Below are positions 10,114 through 21,273 of a stretch of DNA of 64,000 nucleotides, in pieces. Made by a program: the position numbers and the translations under genes. Location of the stretch: positions 173,905 to 237,904 of the forward strand of contig ML976726.1 of the NCBI GenBank assembly GCA_010015655.1. The letters run 5' to 3'. The number at the start of each line of letters is the position of its first letter. The first letter of the stretch is position 1. The notes under the pieces are model-generated. The model was not told the origin of the DNA. It did no database searches and worked only from the letters and a program-made list of their open reading frames with translations. The DNA comes from Bimuria novae-zelandiae CBS 107.79. Its lineage: Eukaryota; Ascomycota; Dothideomycetes; Pleosporales; Didymosphaeriaceae.

Positions 10114-11943
10114 ATGTTTACAGCCCCGTCCGCAGCTGCCCCAACAACCTCAGTCTCCTCGCCGCAAGAGCGACCGAGTGCCTTGCGCGCCCTCCTCAGG
10201 CATTACCACCTCCACAATTCGCCGCACGGCCTCGAAAGCACACCTGAGGGGCAGCAGCGCCACTCACCGGCCGCCCAGTCAAAAGGTCGCGCCCGCGCAG
10301 CAACCACCGTGACCCCGCCCGTATCTCCATCTGCTGTTGCTACCGCGAGCTCCCATCACGACGCCAGTCGACCCAGGCCCTTGCGTACCAATACCGCCCC
10401 CGAAGCCGATCCGCAACCCCCTCCTATCCCCTCGCCGCCTCCTTCCTTCGTAGCCATGACGCGGACCCGTGCAGAAACGGCGGCGCCACAGCTCACAGTC
10501 AGGAACCAGTCCGGCCCCATCCCCACGACGCCCACCATGGCCTCCAATGCGGTCACCCAGGGCCCATCGTCCGAGACTCCGTCCATGAAAGATCTGCCAT
10601 CAATACGGTTCATCATGCACCAGGACCCGCGCGCCGCACGACCCTCGCTCTCCTTCTCCACCATCACACGCACGCTGCCCGACGAAAGCGCCGTCATAAA
10701 GGTTGGGCGATATTCCGAGCGGGATGTTATGCCCGAGGTACCCAAGGACGTGCCTTCGGCAGCCGCCGTGGGATTCAAATCCAAGGTGGTCAGTCGGAAA
10801 CACTGCGAGCTATGGTGCAAGAACGGAGAGTGGTGGATCAAGGACGTCAAGAGCTCCTCGGGTACTTTCTTGAACCACATCCGCTTAAGTCAGCCGAACC
10901 AGGAGAGCAAACCGTTCAAGCTCAAGGACGGCGACATTATCCAGCTCGGAATAGACTTTCGCGGCGGAGAGGAGATGATTTTCCGATGTGTCAAGATCAG
11001 GATCGAGTGCAATCGCGGATGGCAGCAGGCTCTCAATGCCTTTAAGTGAGTGCATCTATGCGACCCACATTTCACCGCTGACATTTCGCAGCAAACAAAC
11101 CCACCAGCGCCTACGGAATCTGGGCAAGGCCAAGAAAGAAGGCGACAATGCTTCGATGCATACGTCTGAATGTTCTATATGCCTCATGTCTATTGCGGTA
11201 AGTTGTCGCGTGCATATATCTGTTGCACTCGAAACTGATTCAAGCAGCCGTGTCAGTCGCTTTTTGTCGCCCCTTGTTCGCATGTGTGGCATTACAAGTG
11301 TATCCGCCCAATCCTCAACGGCGCAACGTGGCCCAACTTTTTGTGCCCGAATTGCCGCGCCGTGACCGACCTGGAAGCCGATGTAGATGACCCAGTAGAT
11401 TTTGAAGAGTGGGAAGAGGAGTCTCCACAGGAGAACGGCGACTCTCGGGTAGACGGCGAGTCCTCGCAGGAAGACCGTCATGTCACCCCTAAAGCCTCCA
11501 CCAACGGGCTCAACTCTGTTTCGAGTGACGAGGCATGGGCTTCTGGCGGTCACACGAGCTTCAGTGACTTGGAGGCAGCCATCTCGAACGTCACCATAGC
11601 AGACAATCTAGACAATATCGCGAATCTACCGGTTGCGGGCCCTTCTACTCCGCAACGAAGTCCGGCACCGTTCGCGTCTTCGTCCGTCACCCAGCCCGTC
11701 GCCATCAATGTCACAGCAGCAAACGAAATTGCCGGCCTGACCCCTCTTTACAGCAGGTCGTCGAACGGCTCAGACGGGCTAAGCCCCAACGGAGCCGCAG
11801 AAGGCCCCATGACGCCGCGCAACGACGCGGGACCTTTTGTGCTCGACGGCAGCGGCAGCACAGGACGAGCTGCAGGCCAGCGCTTCCGCGACGCAACAGC
11901 AGCAGCCGATCCCGTCACGCCCGAGAACCAGATTCGGGCTTAG
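10114..11943 (+). CDS. dma1: FHA-RING E3 ubiquitin ligase, Dma1/Chf1 type
   Basis: Dma1-type proteins bind phosphothreonine through FHA and ubiquitinate partners through RING; in yeasts they act in the spindle checkpoint and septation/mitotic exit. Exons join(10114..11045,11092..11197,11248..11943), introns 46 and 50 bp, 577 aa. All frames close. The FHA domain is at about residues 192-300: IKVGRYSERD, then SRKHCELWC, SSSGTFLNHIRLS and DGDIIQLG, with the conserved GR, SRKH and SSGTF residues. The RING-H2 is at about 337-382: CSIC, then PCSHVWHYKC, then CPNC. The N-terminus is Pro/Ser/Ala-rich and the C-terminus acidic then Ser/Pro-rich. The open frame extends upstream to about 9997 without an ATG, so the start at 10114 is the first in-frame ATG; an extra 5' exon is possible. 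The order FHA then RING is diagnostic of this family. Confidence 0.9.
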
Positions 11944-13095
11944 CTAGCTGGATCGAATACATTAGCATTTTCCCGGCGTTGGCGCATTTTTCTTCACATC
12001 CATTGACTCTGGCTAGTTACGAATGATACGTCTGTCATTGACAGCATCTTTTGCGCCTTGTGACTTGCTGGCAGTAATATCTCATCGATGAACTACTTTC
12101 TTTTTGGAGTATTTTGTGTAATCTCTACTTTGCTTTCGGGATGTTGAATGAAGGGGAGGATGGAGTGTCTTTGGGCGCGCGGGGTGTATGCGCAGACGTG
12201 TTGGTAGGGCAGGAAAGGGGTGTGAAAAGGCATTTGGCATAGGCATTAGTGGTTCTTGATAGGTGATTTGGACAGACGGGATCGAATTACAAATGTTTCT
12301 ACTTTCACGCGAAGCTTTTGGCCTCATTGTTTTCTCCCGCGCTACATGAAAGTGTTTGCATATAAGCCCAGACATCTTACCTCGAGACCCTTCAGCTTTT
12401 GCTGACACCTGGAATGGGCGTCTAACCCACGATCACCCGGGTCGTCGCGGTACACATTGACATCTGCCAACGCGAACGCGGCCGGGCTATCCGCTCCTAT
12501 GGCGGGCCGTCCGCGTCCATGGCGTCATCACCTGCGTGCTAGTGACACTGACAGCCCCGCCGGTTCCGTAGTCTAACTTTGGGACTACTTCGGGTGGTGT
12601 GTAAGCGTACCGACTCCACGATGCTCCAGCGGGAGATGTCGGGGACAGGTGTTGGGGGGTGGTGATAGGTTTTTGACAGGTGTCGGAGGGCAGTTCACAG
12701 CTAGAAAACTGGGTACAGCGATATACCTTTCCTCAATTTGATTCATCTTCTGCATTCTATATAGGATAGGAGGGGTACTGGTTTTTACGGCGAAGGAGGT
12801 GGAAGAGGTAAAGAGAAGGTAGAGTCTGGATGGATGAAACCGGGATGTGTGGTTTTTGGATACAAGTCCCAGGAGAGGAGCGGGTACAAGGATTTGGCTA
12901 CGCACCCGTAGACACCGTCAATGTAACACGGCTATAATCGCGAAGAGTATCTCGGAACGATCTGTTGGTCCAACGATGCAGCGCATTGAGTATATAGCTA
13001 ATGGACTCCTCGCCTTGCAACACTGTGAAAAGAATGGGTACGTCGCGCCCAAGCACATACGGAAATTGTATCGCCCTCTCCGGGATATATGTACT
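11944..13095. other. Convergent intergenic region, no gene seen
   Basis: Lies between the stop codons of two converging genes. It contains a short GC-rich stretch around 12420-12560 with no recognisable coding or RNA feature. Confidence 0.5.
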
Positions 13096-14304
13096 TCAAG
13101 AGCAAGTGAACATGCCGCCCAAATGCGCTCCTTCCTCCTCATGATCTCCCTGCGCCTTCTGCCACTCAGCCAGGAGCGTCAGAACCTCTCGTCGAGTATC
13201 CTCGATGATACCATCCATCTTGATATCATTCTTATCATACCCAAACGGGTCCTCGAGCTGCTGACCGATGCCTTCAATACCATACAGCGTGAAAGCGACA
13301 ATAGCGACGATAGGCACACTCCACCAGATGTAGTCGTCCACAATGGCAAAAGGCAAAACACTGACGAACAGAGCCAGCACCTGCTTCTGATGGATCAGAT
13401 GCGCCACCGGAATCGGCGTGGAGCGGATCGTTTCCATGCGGCCGTACGCATCGACAAGCGAGTTGATCTGCACAGTCATCTGCGAGGCGAGCGGCGCATG
13501 GACCCAGCCGCGGTCGAAGCCCCGGCGGATGTACGATTCGATGAGCACGGAGAGCTGGAGCGGGAGCGAGAGTCCTTCATCTTCGTACCCGCGCAGGCCG
13601 TCGGGTAGCAGGCTCTTGTACACGTCTTTGGGCTGGTGCAAGCCATCGCCTTCCTCTGCGGCGGTGTCCTCAGGTTCGTCGTGGAACTGGCCGTCTGCAT
13701 AGCTGGGGCGGTCTGTGTAGCTAGGGCGACGCGATACAGGCACGGAGTGTGCGTCCAACACCGGGGCGCTTTCTAGCGAGGCGGGAGGGATGTTGAACTC
13801 GGCGCGTAGGTTGTGCTTGATTGCGTAGAGCACGGCGATTAAGACCTTGAGGACGTGCTCGGTGTCCCGACGCTCCTCGTCGCTCAATCTGCCTCCCGCC
13901 TGCCCGAGCGCCGAGTCGCCCAGCGTGCTTTCCTTGCTCTTCGCGTTAACGAGAATTATCCTCGCGAGGTTCCGCACACTTGTGCTTATCGTGGTCAAGC
14001 AGTTGCGACCTGTCCAGAAGCGGTCATAGGATGTACCGTTGCGGAACACCAGCATCAGACCCACCACAATGGACAGGGAGGGTATGATGGTGGACGGCAG
14101 GCCGAGTGATTTGAACACATATGTATCGAGGTAGACGATGAGGGCGGTGAAGAGCGAGTGGAGCAGTACAGGGACAAAGACAATGCCGTGGATCGAGCCA
14201 CGCGTGAAGCGGAGGACGAGAGGGACACGGCGAGGCTTCTGGCGAAAAGAATGTGCCAGCGGGTACGTTGGGCGGCGGGCTTGCATGGCTGGCCTGTCTG
14301 GCAT
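13096..14304 (-). CDS. Bestrophin/UPF0187-family anion channel-like membrane protein
   Basis: Single exon, 402 aa, ATG at 14304. Predicted membrane protein of the bestrophin family (ligand-gated anion channels in animals; fungal members poorly studied). After a basic N-terminus, RFTRGSIHGIVFVPVLLHSL begins the first membrane helix. A second hydrophobic segment is followed by FRNGTSYDRFWTGR, the family's conserved loop. A hydrophilic, acidic insertion of about 60 residues follows (about 190-250; PSYTDRPSYADG and DEPEDTAAEEGDG). Near the C-terminus two further helices (LFVSVLPFAIVDDYIWW and VPIVAIVAFTLYGIEGIG) precede QLEDPFGYDKNDIKMD, the family's acidic signature. No intron is needed. Its divergent neighbour, a Pex11-type peroxin, starts about 335 bp away, so the two may share a promoter region (14305-14639). 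Confidence 0.88.
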   Translation of the reverse strand: MPDRPAMQARRPTYPLAHSFRQKPRRVPLVLRFTRGSIHGIVFVPVLLHSLFTALIVYLDTYVFKSLGLPSTIIPSLSIVVGLMLVFRNGTSYDRFWTGRNCLTTISTSVRNLARIILVNAKSKESTLGDSALGQAGGRLSDEERRDTEHVLKVLIAVLYAIKHNLRAEFNIPPASLESAPVLDAHSVPVSRRPSYTDRPSYADGQFHDEPEDTAAEEGDGLHQPKDVYKSLLPDGLRGYEDEGLSLPLQLSVLIESYIRRGFDRGWVHAPLASQMTVQINSLVDAYGRMETIRSTPIPVAHLIHQKQVLALFVSVLPFAIVDDYIWWSVPIVAIVAFTLYGIEGIGQQLEDPFGYDKNDIKMDGIIEDTRREVLTLLAEWQKAQGDHEEEGAHLGGMFTCS

Positions 14305-14639
14305 GACTGGTGGTGTTCGAATGTTACAACTGTTCTATGAGTGTACCTCGAGGTTGGGATGCGGAGAGGACATGATCAATACGAGGAGCTTGGACGCGGG
14401 GCTCGGCGGTACGGCGGTACTTATCGCGTGTCTCGCATGGTTCTATGTCGGAAGAGGAAGGCATCAATATCACCTGGCCTGGATGCGCTACATGTTCCAA
14501 GTTGTGAACAAAGCTAGGCGCAGGTTCACATGTCTGCGCTGAGCCGTAGTTGAGGCAGCAGGTGCTGTCTAGGCTTCCTGTTCTTTTTTCTTCCTGTTCT
14601 TTTTCTTCCCGTTCTGTGTACATCACTCTTGCAACTATC

Positions 14640-15671
14640 ATGGCATCAGAAGAGCACCCCGCATCAACGACGATACCTTCCGAGCCGAAGCCCTCACCAC
14701 GGCCCGCATCTGAAGCCAAAAAACAGCCACCAGCCGATCGAAGCCATGAGGCTTCATACCAGCAATCCTCGTTCCTCCACAAATATCTAGCATATCAAGC
14801 GCGCCGCCTCGACCGGCTCCTCGTCCGCCTCTCGACCCTCCTCGCCAGCCCCACGTCCACCGATGCCCTTCTGGGCACGCTGTGCTACACGCTTGAGCTC
14901 CTCGCCGCACTCCTCTCGCGCTTCCTAAACCACCGCCTTACGTCTCTAGCTTCTACTATCGCCGAGAAAGCAGATCGTGTGCTCCTCCCTGGCGAGACGC
15001 TTGTGACAACCATCCCCACCACCGCTAGCGATAAGATTCTCGCGCAAGTGCTTGCAAGCTCGAAAGCGCTCGCCGCTGTAATCGCCGACTATCGCATATT
15101 CGTGCGCCTATGGGGTCTAGCAGGCCTCTACATGTGGGCGCGAAGCACCTGGAATACGCCCGTCGCGAAAGAGGAAGGCACGAAGGCGAAGGTCGTGAGG
15201 AGGATAACGTGGGCACAGATCGCGAGTCTGATCTTGTTCCAGGTGCTGGAGAATGGCGTATACCTGGCAAGTAAAGGCGTGCTCACGAGCTCAGGCTGGA
15301 GCGGCGAGGCAGGGAAGTCGAGGGAGATACGCTGGTGGGTATGGAGCAGCAGGTTTTGGGCAGTCCATGTTGCGCTGGAGCTTGTGCGCGTCACTGCCCT
15401 GAAGTACTATGGTAACCAAGAGGATAAGACTGAACAAGAGAAAGCCCTTGTTGCTGACGGCGAGAAAGAGGGCAAATTGCTGGTGGACGAGAAGAAGAAG
15501 GAACGGTGGACCTGGTGGAGGGACGCAGTTAGCAACATCGCATACATGCCCATGACTCTGCACTGGAGTGTTGACGAAGATAACGGGTTTCTAAGCGATT
15601 GGGGTGTCGGTGTGCTGGGTGCTATTGCAGGTGGTTCGTTGCTCGTGGATGTTTGGAAACAGACGGCATGA
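14640..15671 (+). CDS. pex11: Peroxisomal membrane protein of the Pex11 family
   Basis: Pex11-family proteins elongate and divide peroxisomes by remodelling the membrane. Single exon, 343 aa, from the ATG at 14640 (MASEEHPAS), preceded by a pyrimidine-rich leader. Residues about 50-70 (FLHKYLAYQARRLDRLL) start the helical membrane-active region. The middle part carries DYRIFVRLWGLAGLYMWAR, the family's central motif, then AQIASLILFQVLENGVYLAS. The C-terminus has WWVWSSRFWAVHVALELVR, a Lys/Glu-rich loop (about 265-300), and a final hydrophobic helix (VGVLGAIAGGSLLVDVW). The Lys/Glu-rich loop and length (usual 230-300) point to the longer fungal Pex11C-like branch; I have not distinguished subtype with certainty. 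A TA-flanked transposon begins 170 bp after the stop. Confidence 0.85.
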   Translation: MASEEHPASTTIPSEPKPSPRPASEAKKQPPADRSHEASYQQSSFLHKYLAYQARRLDRLLVRLSTLLASPTSTDALLGTLCYTLELLAALLSRFLNHRLTSLASTIAEKADRVLLPGETLVTTIPTTASDKILAQVLASSKALAAVIADYRIFVRLWGLAGLYMWARSTWNTPVAKEEGTKAKVVRRITWAQIASLILFQVLENGVYLASKGVLTSSGWSGEAGKSREIRWWVWSSRFWAVHVALELVRVTALKYYGNQEDKTEQEKALVADGEKEGKLLVDEKKKERWTWWRDAVSNIAYMPMTLHWSVDEDNGFLSDWGVGVLGAIAGGSLLVDVWKQTA

Positions 15672-15845
15672 ACCACTACCCTGTCCAGGAAGACACAAGA
15701 TGCGAAGTACCGAAAGAAGAACGACACTGGGACACAGGCCACTATTCTGCGACTCAGTACGTTCTTTTCCCTACTCACATGTGCATCGTTGCTGACGAAG
15801 TTTTAGCATGTTTCGAGTCGTAAGTCGTGATTGGAGGACCTCCTA

Positions 15846-18101
15846 CCGTGTCTTGGCAGCTGATGCACGCTGTCACCTCATGCACGCGCAACACCACAAT
15901 CAAGCCAACAAAGATGAGGCTGTAGAGCTCTATACAAAAGCAATTATCGCGAGATTTTCTGGATTTGAGGTCTTGTAGAGCTGTAGATGATCGCTATCTA
16001 ATCAGATTATAGATATCTACTTGGTGTTCTGACTGGACGGCCACTGCGCGATGATGGCGTTGGTAGCGCAGATGGCGCAGATGCCACCGCATCAACGCGT
16101 ACAGGTGCCGGCGTAGATTTCTTCCTCTTTATAACCTTATAAGTAGCTTTTAAGGCTTTCTAACTTCCCTTTTTAGTAATTTTAAAACGCCTTAAAAGTT
16201 TTTACTAAGTCTTATAGGCCTATTAATAAAAGCGTTACTTAGTAGTTCAATTAACTCTTTTTTTATCGCGTATATTTTTAACTACTACCTATATAACGCG
16301 CCTCTTTTATAGTAAATAAATTTTAAGCTATTTATTAGCTTTTTATATTTTTTATTACTAACTTTTTTAAAGTTATAGTTATCCCTTTTAGGCCTTGTAT
16401 TAACCAAAGAATTATTTACTCTTTATACTTAAATAAGTAATTAAAAAATGGCTTTTTTATACTACTCTTCAGGTTACTTTAAGGGTAAAACCTTACTTTT
16501 TATTTAACGCTATTTTTAAGGCCTTTTAAACGCCCTTATTCTCGTACTTTAGAAGTTACTTTTATATAAAAATTAAGTATATTATTTAGCTAAGCTTACG
16601 TAACTCTTTAATTATAATATTTTTAATAATAAAGTATAATAATTACTTTATTTTACGCTAATTTAATACGTTAAGTACTAATATAGAGCACTTTTATAAT
16701 TTTATTTTTAAAAAGGGCTCCTTATTAAATTACCTAAGGATAAGTATAGGATCTAGTAGTAAAATACTTATATACTTAAAAGCCTTAATAATTAATTACA
16801 GCGTATCTAACGTATTCTAAACCCTTTAAAAAAGTATAAAAAGGTTTTTTTATAACTATTAATAGTTTTTAACTTTTATAAAGATAGGCGTTAAGCTTAT
16901 TAGAATAGATAGTTAAAAAAGACTTAAATATACATATATTAAAAGGCTATAACGTATATGTTTGATAAGGGGAAGATATAGCTAGGAGGGTCCTATTCTA
17001 GTTATAACAGTTAATAAAATCTATAGTAATATAAGGCTTATAACTATAAAGAATTAAAAGTTAATATATTTATTAAGCCTTTTTGGCTTTCTCTCTTATA
17101 TAGTAATTAAATACTTATTAAAGCTATTAAAGGCCTATCTCGTTGTTTAACTAGCTAAAGACAGATAAGATAATAAATACTTTATAATATAAAAATTTTT
17201 TTTTTACCTAGCTTAATTATAGGCTCTTAGCGTTAGATTAATAAATTAATAATAAATTAATAGTAGATCTATTAGCGTATATATATTAGCCTATATATAT
17301 AATAATAATTAAGATCTACTTATAGCTACTATTTTATTGTAATGTACGTCGTCCTATACCACGCCGTCATACATCCCTAAAAGGGACGAGTAACGATAGC
17401 TATCGTTACAAGGCATAGGATAGTATATATAGGCATCGTGACATTTATATAGATTACCTTATTTAGCGACTCTTATATAGAGGCCTATTAAAAATCCTTT
17501 TTAAGGGTAGCTAGTAATGTTAAGGAGGAAGTCTTTCTTATTTATATTATAATAATAATAAAGCTCTATGCTATACTTTGCGATCTTTTATATAAAAGCT
17601 TAAAGTAAAGCTTATATTTTACCTCTAAATTAGCATTATAGTAATTACTATTAATTCTAATTATTTAGCGTAATATTAAGGCATTGCTATTACGCTTAAT
17701 AAGATAATTAATCTAAAATATACTTACGTTTTTTTAAGTAATATAGGATGTAAAGTTTTATATTATTTACTATATAAAAGGAAGGCTATATTTAGTAAGG
17801 TATTTTATATAACGTAAAAGCTTAGATTCTTATTATTTACTAAAATTTTACTAGTTATTATACTATATTACACGCAACTAGGTGACGTGTCTATATTAAT
17901 AACTTAACGTAAATTAATTAACACTAAACTTAATAGCGTATTATTAATATAATAAACCTTTTTTTAGCTCGCGCAATTTAATTGCTTTAATTATGGCATT
18001 AATTAGGTCTATATTAGTAGAAATATGTTACGTTGAAAATAGGTGCGCTGCATTAGTGCGCGTGCATGAGGTGACGGCGTGCATCAGCTGCCAAGACACG
18101 G
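15846..18101 (-). mobile_element. RIP-degraded TIR transposon (pogo/Fot1-like DDE), 2256 bp, TA target duplication
   Basis: Terminal inverted repeats of about 45 bp: the left end starts CCGTGTCTTGGCAGCTGATG at 15846 and its complement ends at 18101 (AGCTGCCAAGACACGG). TA flanks each end (15844-15845; 18102-18103). The TIRs keep normal composition while the interior is extremely TA-rich. On the minus strand, around 17000-16840, a degraded frame reads LLAI-SPYQTYTL-PF and then KSFLTIYSNKLNAYL. This fits the 'LLAIYPPHSTHTLQPLD…' block that precedes the third acidic residue in pogo/Fot1-like transposases. No intact gene remains. The TIR is similar to that of the element at 36144-48006. Confidence 0.82.
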
Positions 18102-18359
18102 TACCCCAGATTTTACACGGCAAATATATTAAGCGACAGCGTTTCGAGAGCATAACATCATCCCGAGACGGAGAAAACCCGTACTTGGTCCAATATGAAA
18201 GGGATGATCTTCACCAAATCCTTCAGCATGCGCCCTGGTTCCACATCACGATGGCTGTACCCTGCTACCTACCTTATTGCTATAATATCCGATGCGCATC
18301 CAGCGCCTGAATGATGGTTCGTGAACTATTGTTCGTACTCAACCGTCGCTCCTTCCAAC

Positions 18360-19613
18360 ATGCAGCTCCTGCCCCTGCTATTCCTCATCCCTTCAGCTCT
18401 CGGGCTTGCATTTCCCGGTGCTGAGGGCTTCGGTCGCAATGCCATCGGCGGACGCAAAGGTTCTGTATACGTCGTCACCAACCTCAACGACTCCGGCGCC
18501 GGTTCTCTGCGCGATGCCGTATCACAAACCGACCGCATCGTCGTCTTCGTCGTAGGCGGCGTTATCAAAATCACGGAGCGTATGGTCGTCTCCAAACGCA
18601 TCACCATCCTGGGCCAAACCGCACCGGGAGACGGCATCACTGTCTACGGCAACGGCTGGTCCTTCTCTAACGCCGACGACGCCATTGTCCGCTACATCCG
18701 CATCCGCATGGGCAAGGGCGGCACCTCCGGCAAGGACGCAATAACCATCGCTGAAGGCTCCAACATGATCTTCGACCATGTCTCCGTCACCTGGGGCCGC
18801 GACGAGACCTTCTCCATCTCCGGCAGCAAGGTTGGCAACATCACCGTGCAGAACTCCATCATTGGCCAAGGCCTTGAAACGCACTCCTGCGGCGGCCTCA
18901 TGCAGACGGCGCTCGGCAACGGCATCTCCCTCTTCCGCAACTTGTACATCGACAACAAGACGCGCAACCCGAAGGTCAAGGGCACCAATGACTTCACCAA
19001 CAATGTCGTGTACAACTGGGGCGGTGGAGGCGGGTACATTGCTGGCGACTCGGCGGGCGAGTCGAATGCGCATATCATCGGGAATTACTTCATCTCTGGC
19101 CCGTCAACCTCTAAAACTGCGTTTACGCGCGGAAACGCGGAGTTTAAAGCGTATGTTGAGGGAAACTTTTACGACAGCGACAAAGACGGCAAGTTGAGTG
19201 GCACTGAGCTCGGCGTGACGTCTGCGAATTACGGCGGCGTCGCTATCCAGACGGCGAAATTTGGCTTCCCGGCTCCAGGGAAGATTTTGAGCGCTGCAGA
19301 TGCGCTGACCTACGTTATGGGTAAGGCGGGCGCGAGTCTTGCACGCGATGCCGTGGACAAGGTGCTTATCGCGCAGGTGCAGAGTTTCGGTAAAACTGGG
19401 GCGACGATCAGCGATGAGGCGACCATGGGTGGTGTGGGCACGATTGATGGCGGTGCGAAGAGGGTGGATACGGATGGAGATGGGATTCCGGATGATGTGG
19501 AGGCGAAGATGGGATTTAACGCTGCCCTTAATGATGCGATGGCGGATAAGGACGGGAATGGGTATGTGAATGTCGAGGAGTGGGCGAATAGTTTGGTGCC
19601 GGGTAGTTACTAG
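18360..19613 (+). CDS. plyC: Secreted pectate lyase, PL1 family, plyC type, with C-terminal calcium loops
   Basis: Cleaves de-esterified pectin by beta-elimination outside the cell. Single exon, 417 aa, ATG at 18360. Signal peptide: MQLLPLLFLIPSALGLA, cleavage near residue 17. The mature part begins FPGAEGFGRNAIGGR, typical of this subfamily. The parallel beta-helix core follows: NLNDSGAGSLRDAV, then VVFVVGGVIKI, RYIRIRMG and FDHVSVTWGRDE. NKTRNPKVKG carries the catalytic-region basic residues, followed by NNVVYNWGG. The end has two acidic loops, DTDGDGIPDDVE (about 370-381) and DKDGNGYVNVEE (about 395-406), the EF-hand-like element known in Aspergillus plyC. The length matches plyC (about 420). 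It is sandwiched between a TIR transposon (ends 260 bp upstream) and the tandem small-gene cluster. Confidence 0.93.
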   Translation: MQLLPLLFLIPSALGLAFPGAEGFGRNAIGGRKGSVYVVTNLNDSGAGSLRDAVSQTDRIVVFVVGGVIKITERMVVSKRITILGQTAPGDGITVYGNGWSFSNADDAIVRYIRIRMGKGGTSGKDAITIAEGSNMIFDHVSVTWGRDETFSISGSKVGNITVQNSIIGQGLETHSCGGLMQTALGNGISLFRNLYIDNKTRNPKVKGTNDFTNNVVYNWGGGGGYIAGDSAGESNAHIIGNYFISGPSTSKTAFTRGNAEFKAYVEGNFYDSDKDGKLSGTELGVTSANYGGVAIQTAKFGFPAPGKILSAADALTYVMGKAGASLARDAVDKVLIAQVQSFGKTGATISDEATMGGVGTIDGGAKRVDTDGDGIPDDVEAKMGFNAALNDAMADKDGNGYVNVEEWANSLVPGSY

Positions 19614-19835
19614 AGAATGCGATGACTGTTTACGATGAGGTTTAAGACCGACACATTTACAAAGGTTGCGTTGGAGGCTAACTTGCTTCTGTCGGACTTC
19701 ATTGTTCGATGTACAGTCATGGTATCAAAGAATATTTATATTGCCCTAGGTACCTGCCCTTCTCCCTTTGATACCACCATCTAGGTCAGTCATCCTTATA
19801 ACTGTTGGAAGATAGATATACCACGCGGATTAAAC

Positions 19836-20287
19836 ATGTCGCAAAACGCAGCCTCGTACACGGCTTCGCAAATCCGGGACGAAGCGCAGACGCCACAGCA
19901 ACTAAACGAGGGTGGAGAACCAAAGTCCTGGTATATCTGATGACAATACCATCTCGCGTTCTCAAGCAAATCGAATACACTGACGGCGTCGGGTATACCA
20001 CCAACCGTGCTTTAGTTATAAAACAGTCTCGGGCCCTGGCTGCAAAAGAACTACAGAAGCAACACCGTTTAAACGCAAGGAATTTGCAAAGGACGTCCAC
20101 GAGTGGGACGAAAACGCTCGACGATGCGGAGGTTGGGACGAGCAGAAGGGCGCCACGAGGAATCGTAGGTTTTTGTGCGAAGGGAGTGTGTGTGGATGGC
20201 TAACTGGTAGGGGTAGTCTTGAGGGCGATTGAGATAGGGAAGGCGGAGGAGGCGGAGCAGGGGATTAAGGAGTGGAGGCAGGTTTGA
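19836..20287 (+). pseudogene. Tandem small-gene copy 1 (frameshifted)
   Basis: Starts MSQNAASYTASQIRDEAQ at 19836, like the copy at 20707 (MSQNPAFYEDFWFEHSEP). After KSWYI the frame is broken by extra bases (TGATG) and resumes as TIPSRVLKQIEYTDGVGYTT. A second shift precedes FKRKEFAKDVHEWDENARRC and GGWDEQKGATRN. A GTAGGT donor at 20165 splits the codon in phase 1; a branch-like GGCTAAC and an AG at 20215-20216 lead to exon 2 (20217..20287): LRAIEIGKAEEAEQGIKEWR and a stop. Intron position and phase match the two neighbouring copies. The coding potential is recognisable but two frameshifts would prevent a full product. Function unknown. Confidence 0.6.
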
Positions 20288-20706
20288 AAGTGTTATAGGG
20301 AGGAAGGTGGTGGGGGAATGATACATGCACGAAGCGTCGTCGATAAACTTATTCCCTGCTACGCCTATTCAAGCACGTCCTAATACGCTGACAGACTCTC
20401 TAACATGCGAGCTTGCCCTATCTCGAGGTGGAAGTTCTGTATTTGAATTTGCGAGTCTAGAGAGGATAGTATAGGGTGACTCACTTGTGTAGCCTCTTAG
20501 ACTTGGAGGTCTAGTCACAGCGTCCAAGCGTATTTATACTCCTCCAAAAACCCCTCTCCTTGTCTCCTACACTTCGGCTTTATCAACTTCGGAGTTTCGC
20601 AAGCTTCGAGAAGTCGCGGTAGAACGCTTGAAAAAAAGAACACAATTTATGTCAAACTTTGCCTTTATAAAATGCAAAGATATGTGGGTATATCACGCAG
20701 ATAAAA

Positions 20707-21273
20707 ATGTCGCAGAACCCAGCCTTTTATGAAGACTTTTGGTTTGAACACTCAGAACCGCAAGAGGAAGAGCAAGAAGCACCACCAGACATGAGGCGAC
20801 TTTGGCAGATCAATATACCGACGGATCTCCACAAGCACATGCGCTACACGGGCAGAGCCGGCTTTATCAGCAACGAGAAGTTACTGGGAGAGTTCCCGGA
20901 GCTGGAGACCTGGAAGTTTCAGAGGAGGAAGTGTGAACAAGAGGGAGACGAGCCCTTCGTTGTGAATTACGAGTTTTTTATGCAAGGCTGCGATAATAAG
21001 GTGGAGTTATGTGGAGGATGGGATCCTGAAAAGGGCGCGACGCGGAATGGTAGGTTAGGATTATAATTTGGGGGCCTTGGTGGGCTGACGGTGCTAGTCT
21101 TGGGGGCATTGCGATTACGGAATAAGACCCGGGAGAAGGAAGTGGAGAATATGGCGAAAGCAGAGGCAACGAAGAACAAAGAAAAGGCCCCAGGGGGAAA
21201 TTATAAGAAGAGAAAGAGGGTCGGTGATGAAGGAGGAAGCAAGCGTGTGCAGAAGTACGATACTCTGCCATAG
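20707..21273 (+). CDS. Tandem small-gene copy 2, apparently intact; unrecognised family
   Basis: Exons join(20707..21049,21098..21273), a 48-bp intron in phase 1, 172 aa; frames close exactly. No signal peptide or membrane helix. The N-terminal 30 residues are acidic (EPQEEEQEAPPD). The core is RRLWQINIPTDLHKHMRYTG, then RAGFISNEKLL, WKFQRRK and CGGWDPEKGATRN at the splice junction. Exon 2 is strongly basic and probably helical or disordered, with a nuclear-localisation-like KKRKRVG. Upstream a TA-rich leader (ATAAAAATG) precedes the ATG. The same layout, core then Asn at a phase-1 intron then charged tail, is seen in the copies at 19836 and 21708 and in the family at 2.2-6.7 kb, so I consider them one superfamily. 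Not recognised; nuclear location is inference. Confidence 0.68.

Noticed and set aside
12847..13608. 253-codon plus-strand frame
   Set aside because: Mostly antisense to the bestrophin gene.
17993..18310. 105-codon frame spanning the right TIR of the 15.8 kb transposon
   Set aside because: It crosses the element boundary and TA duplication; not a gene.
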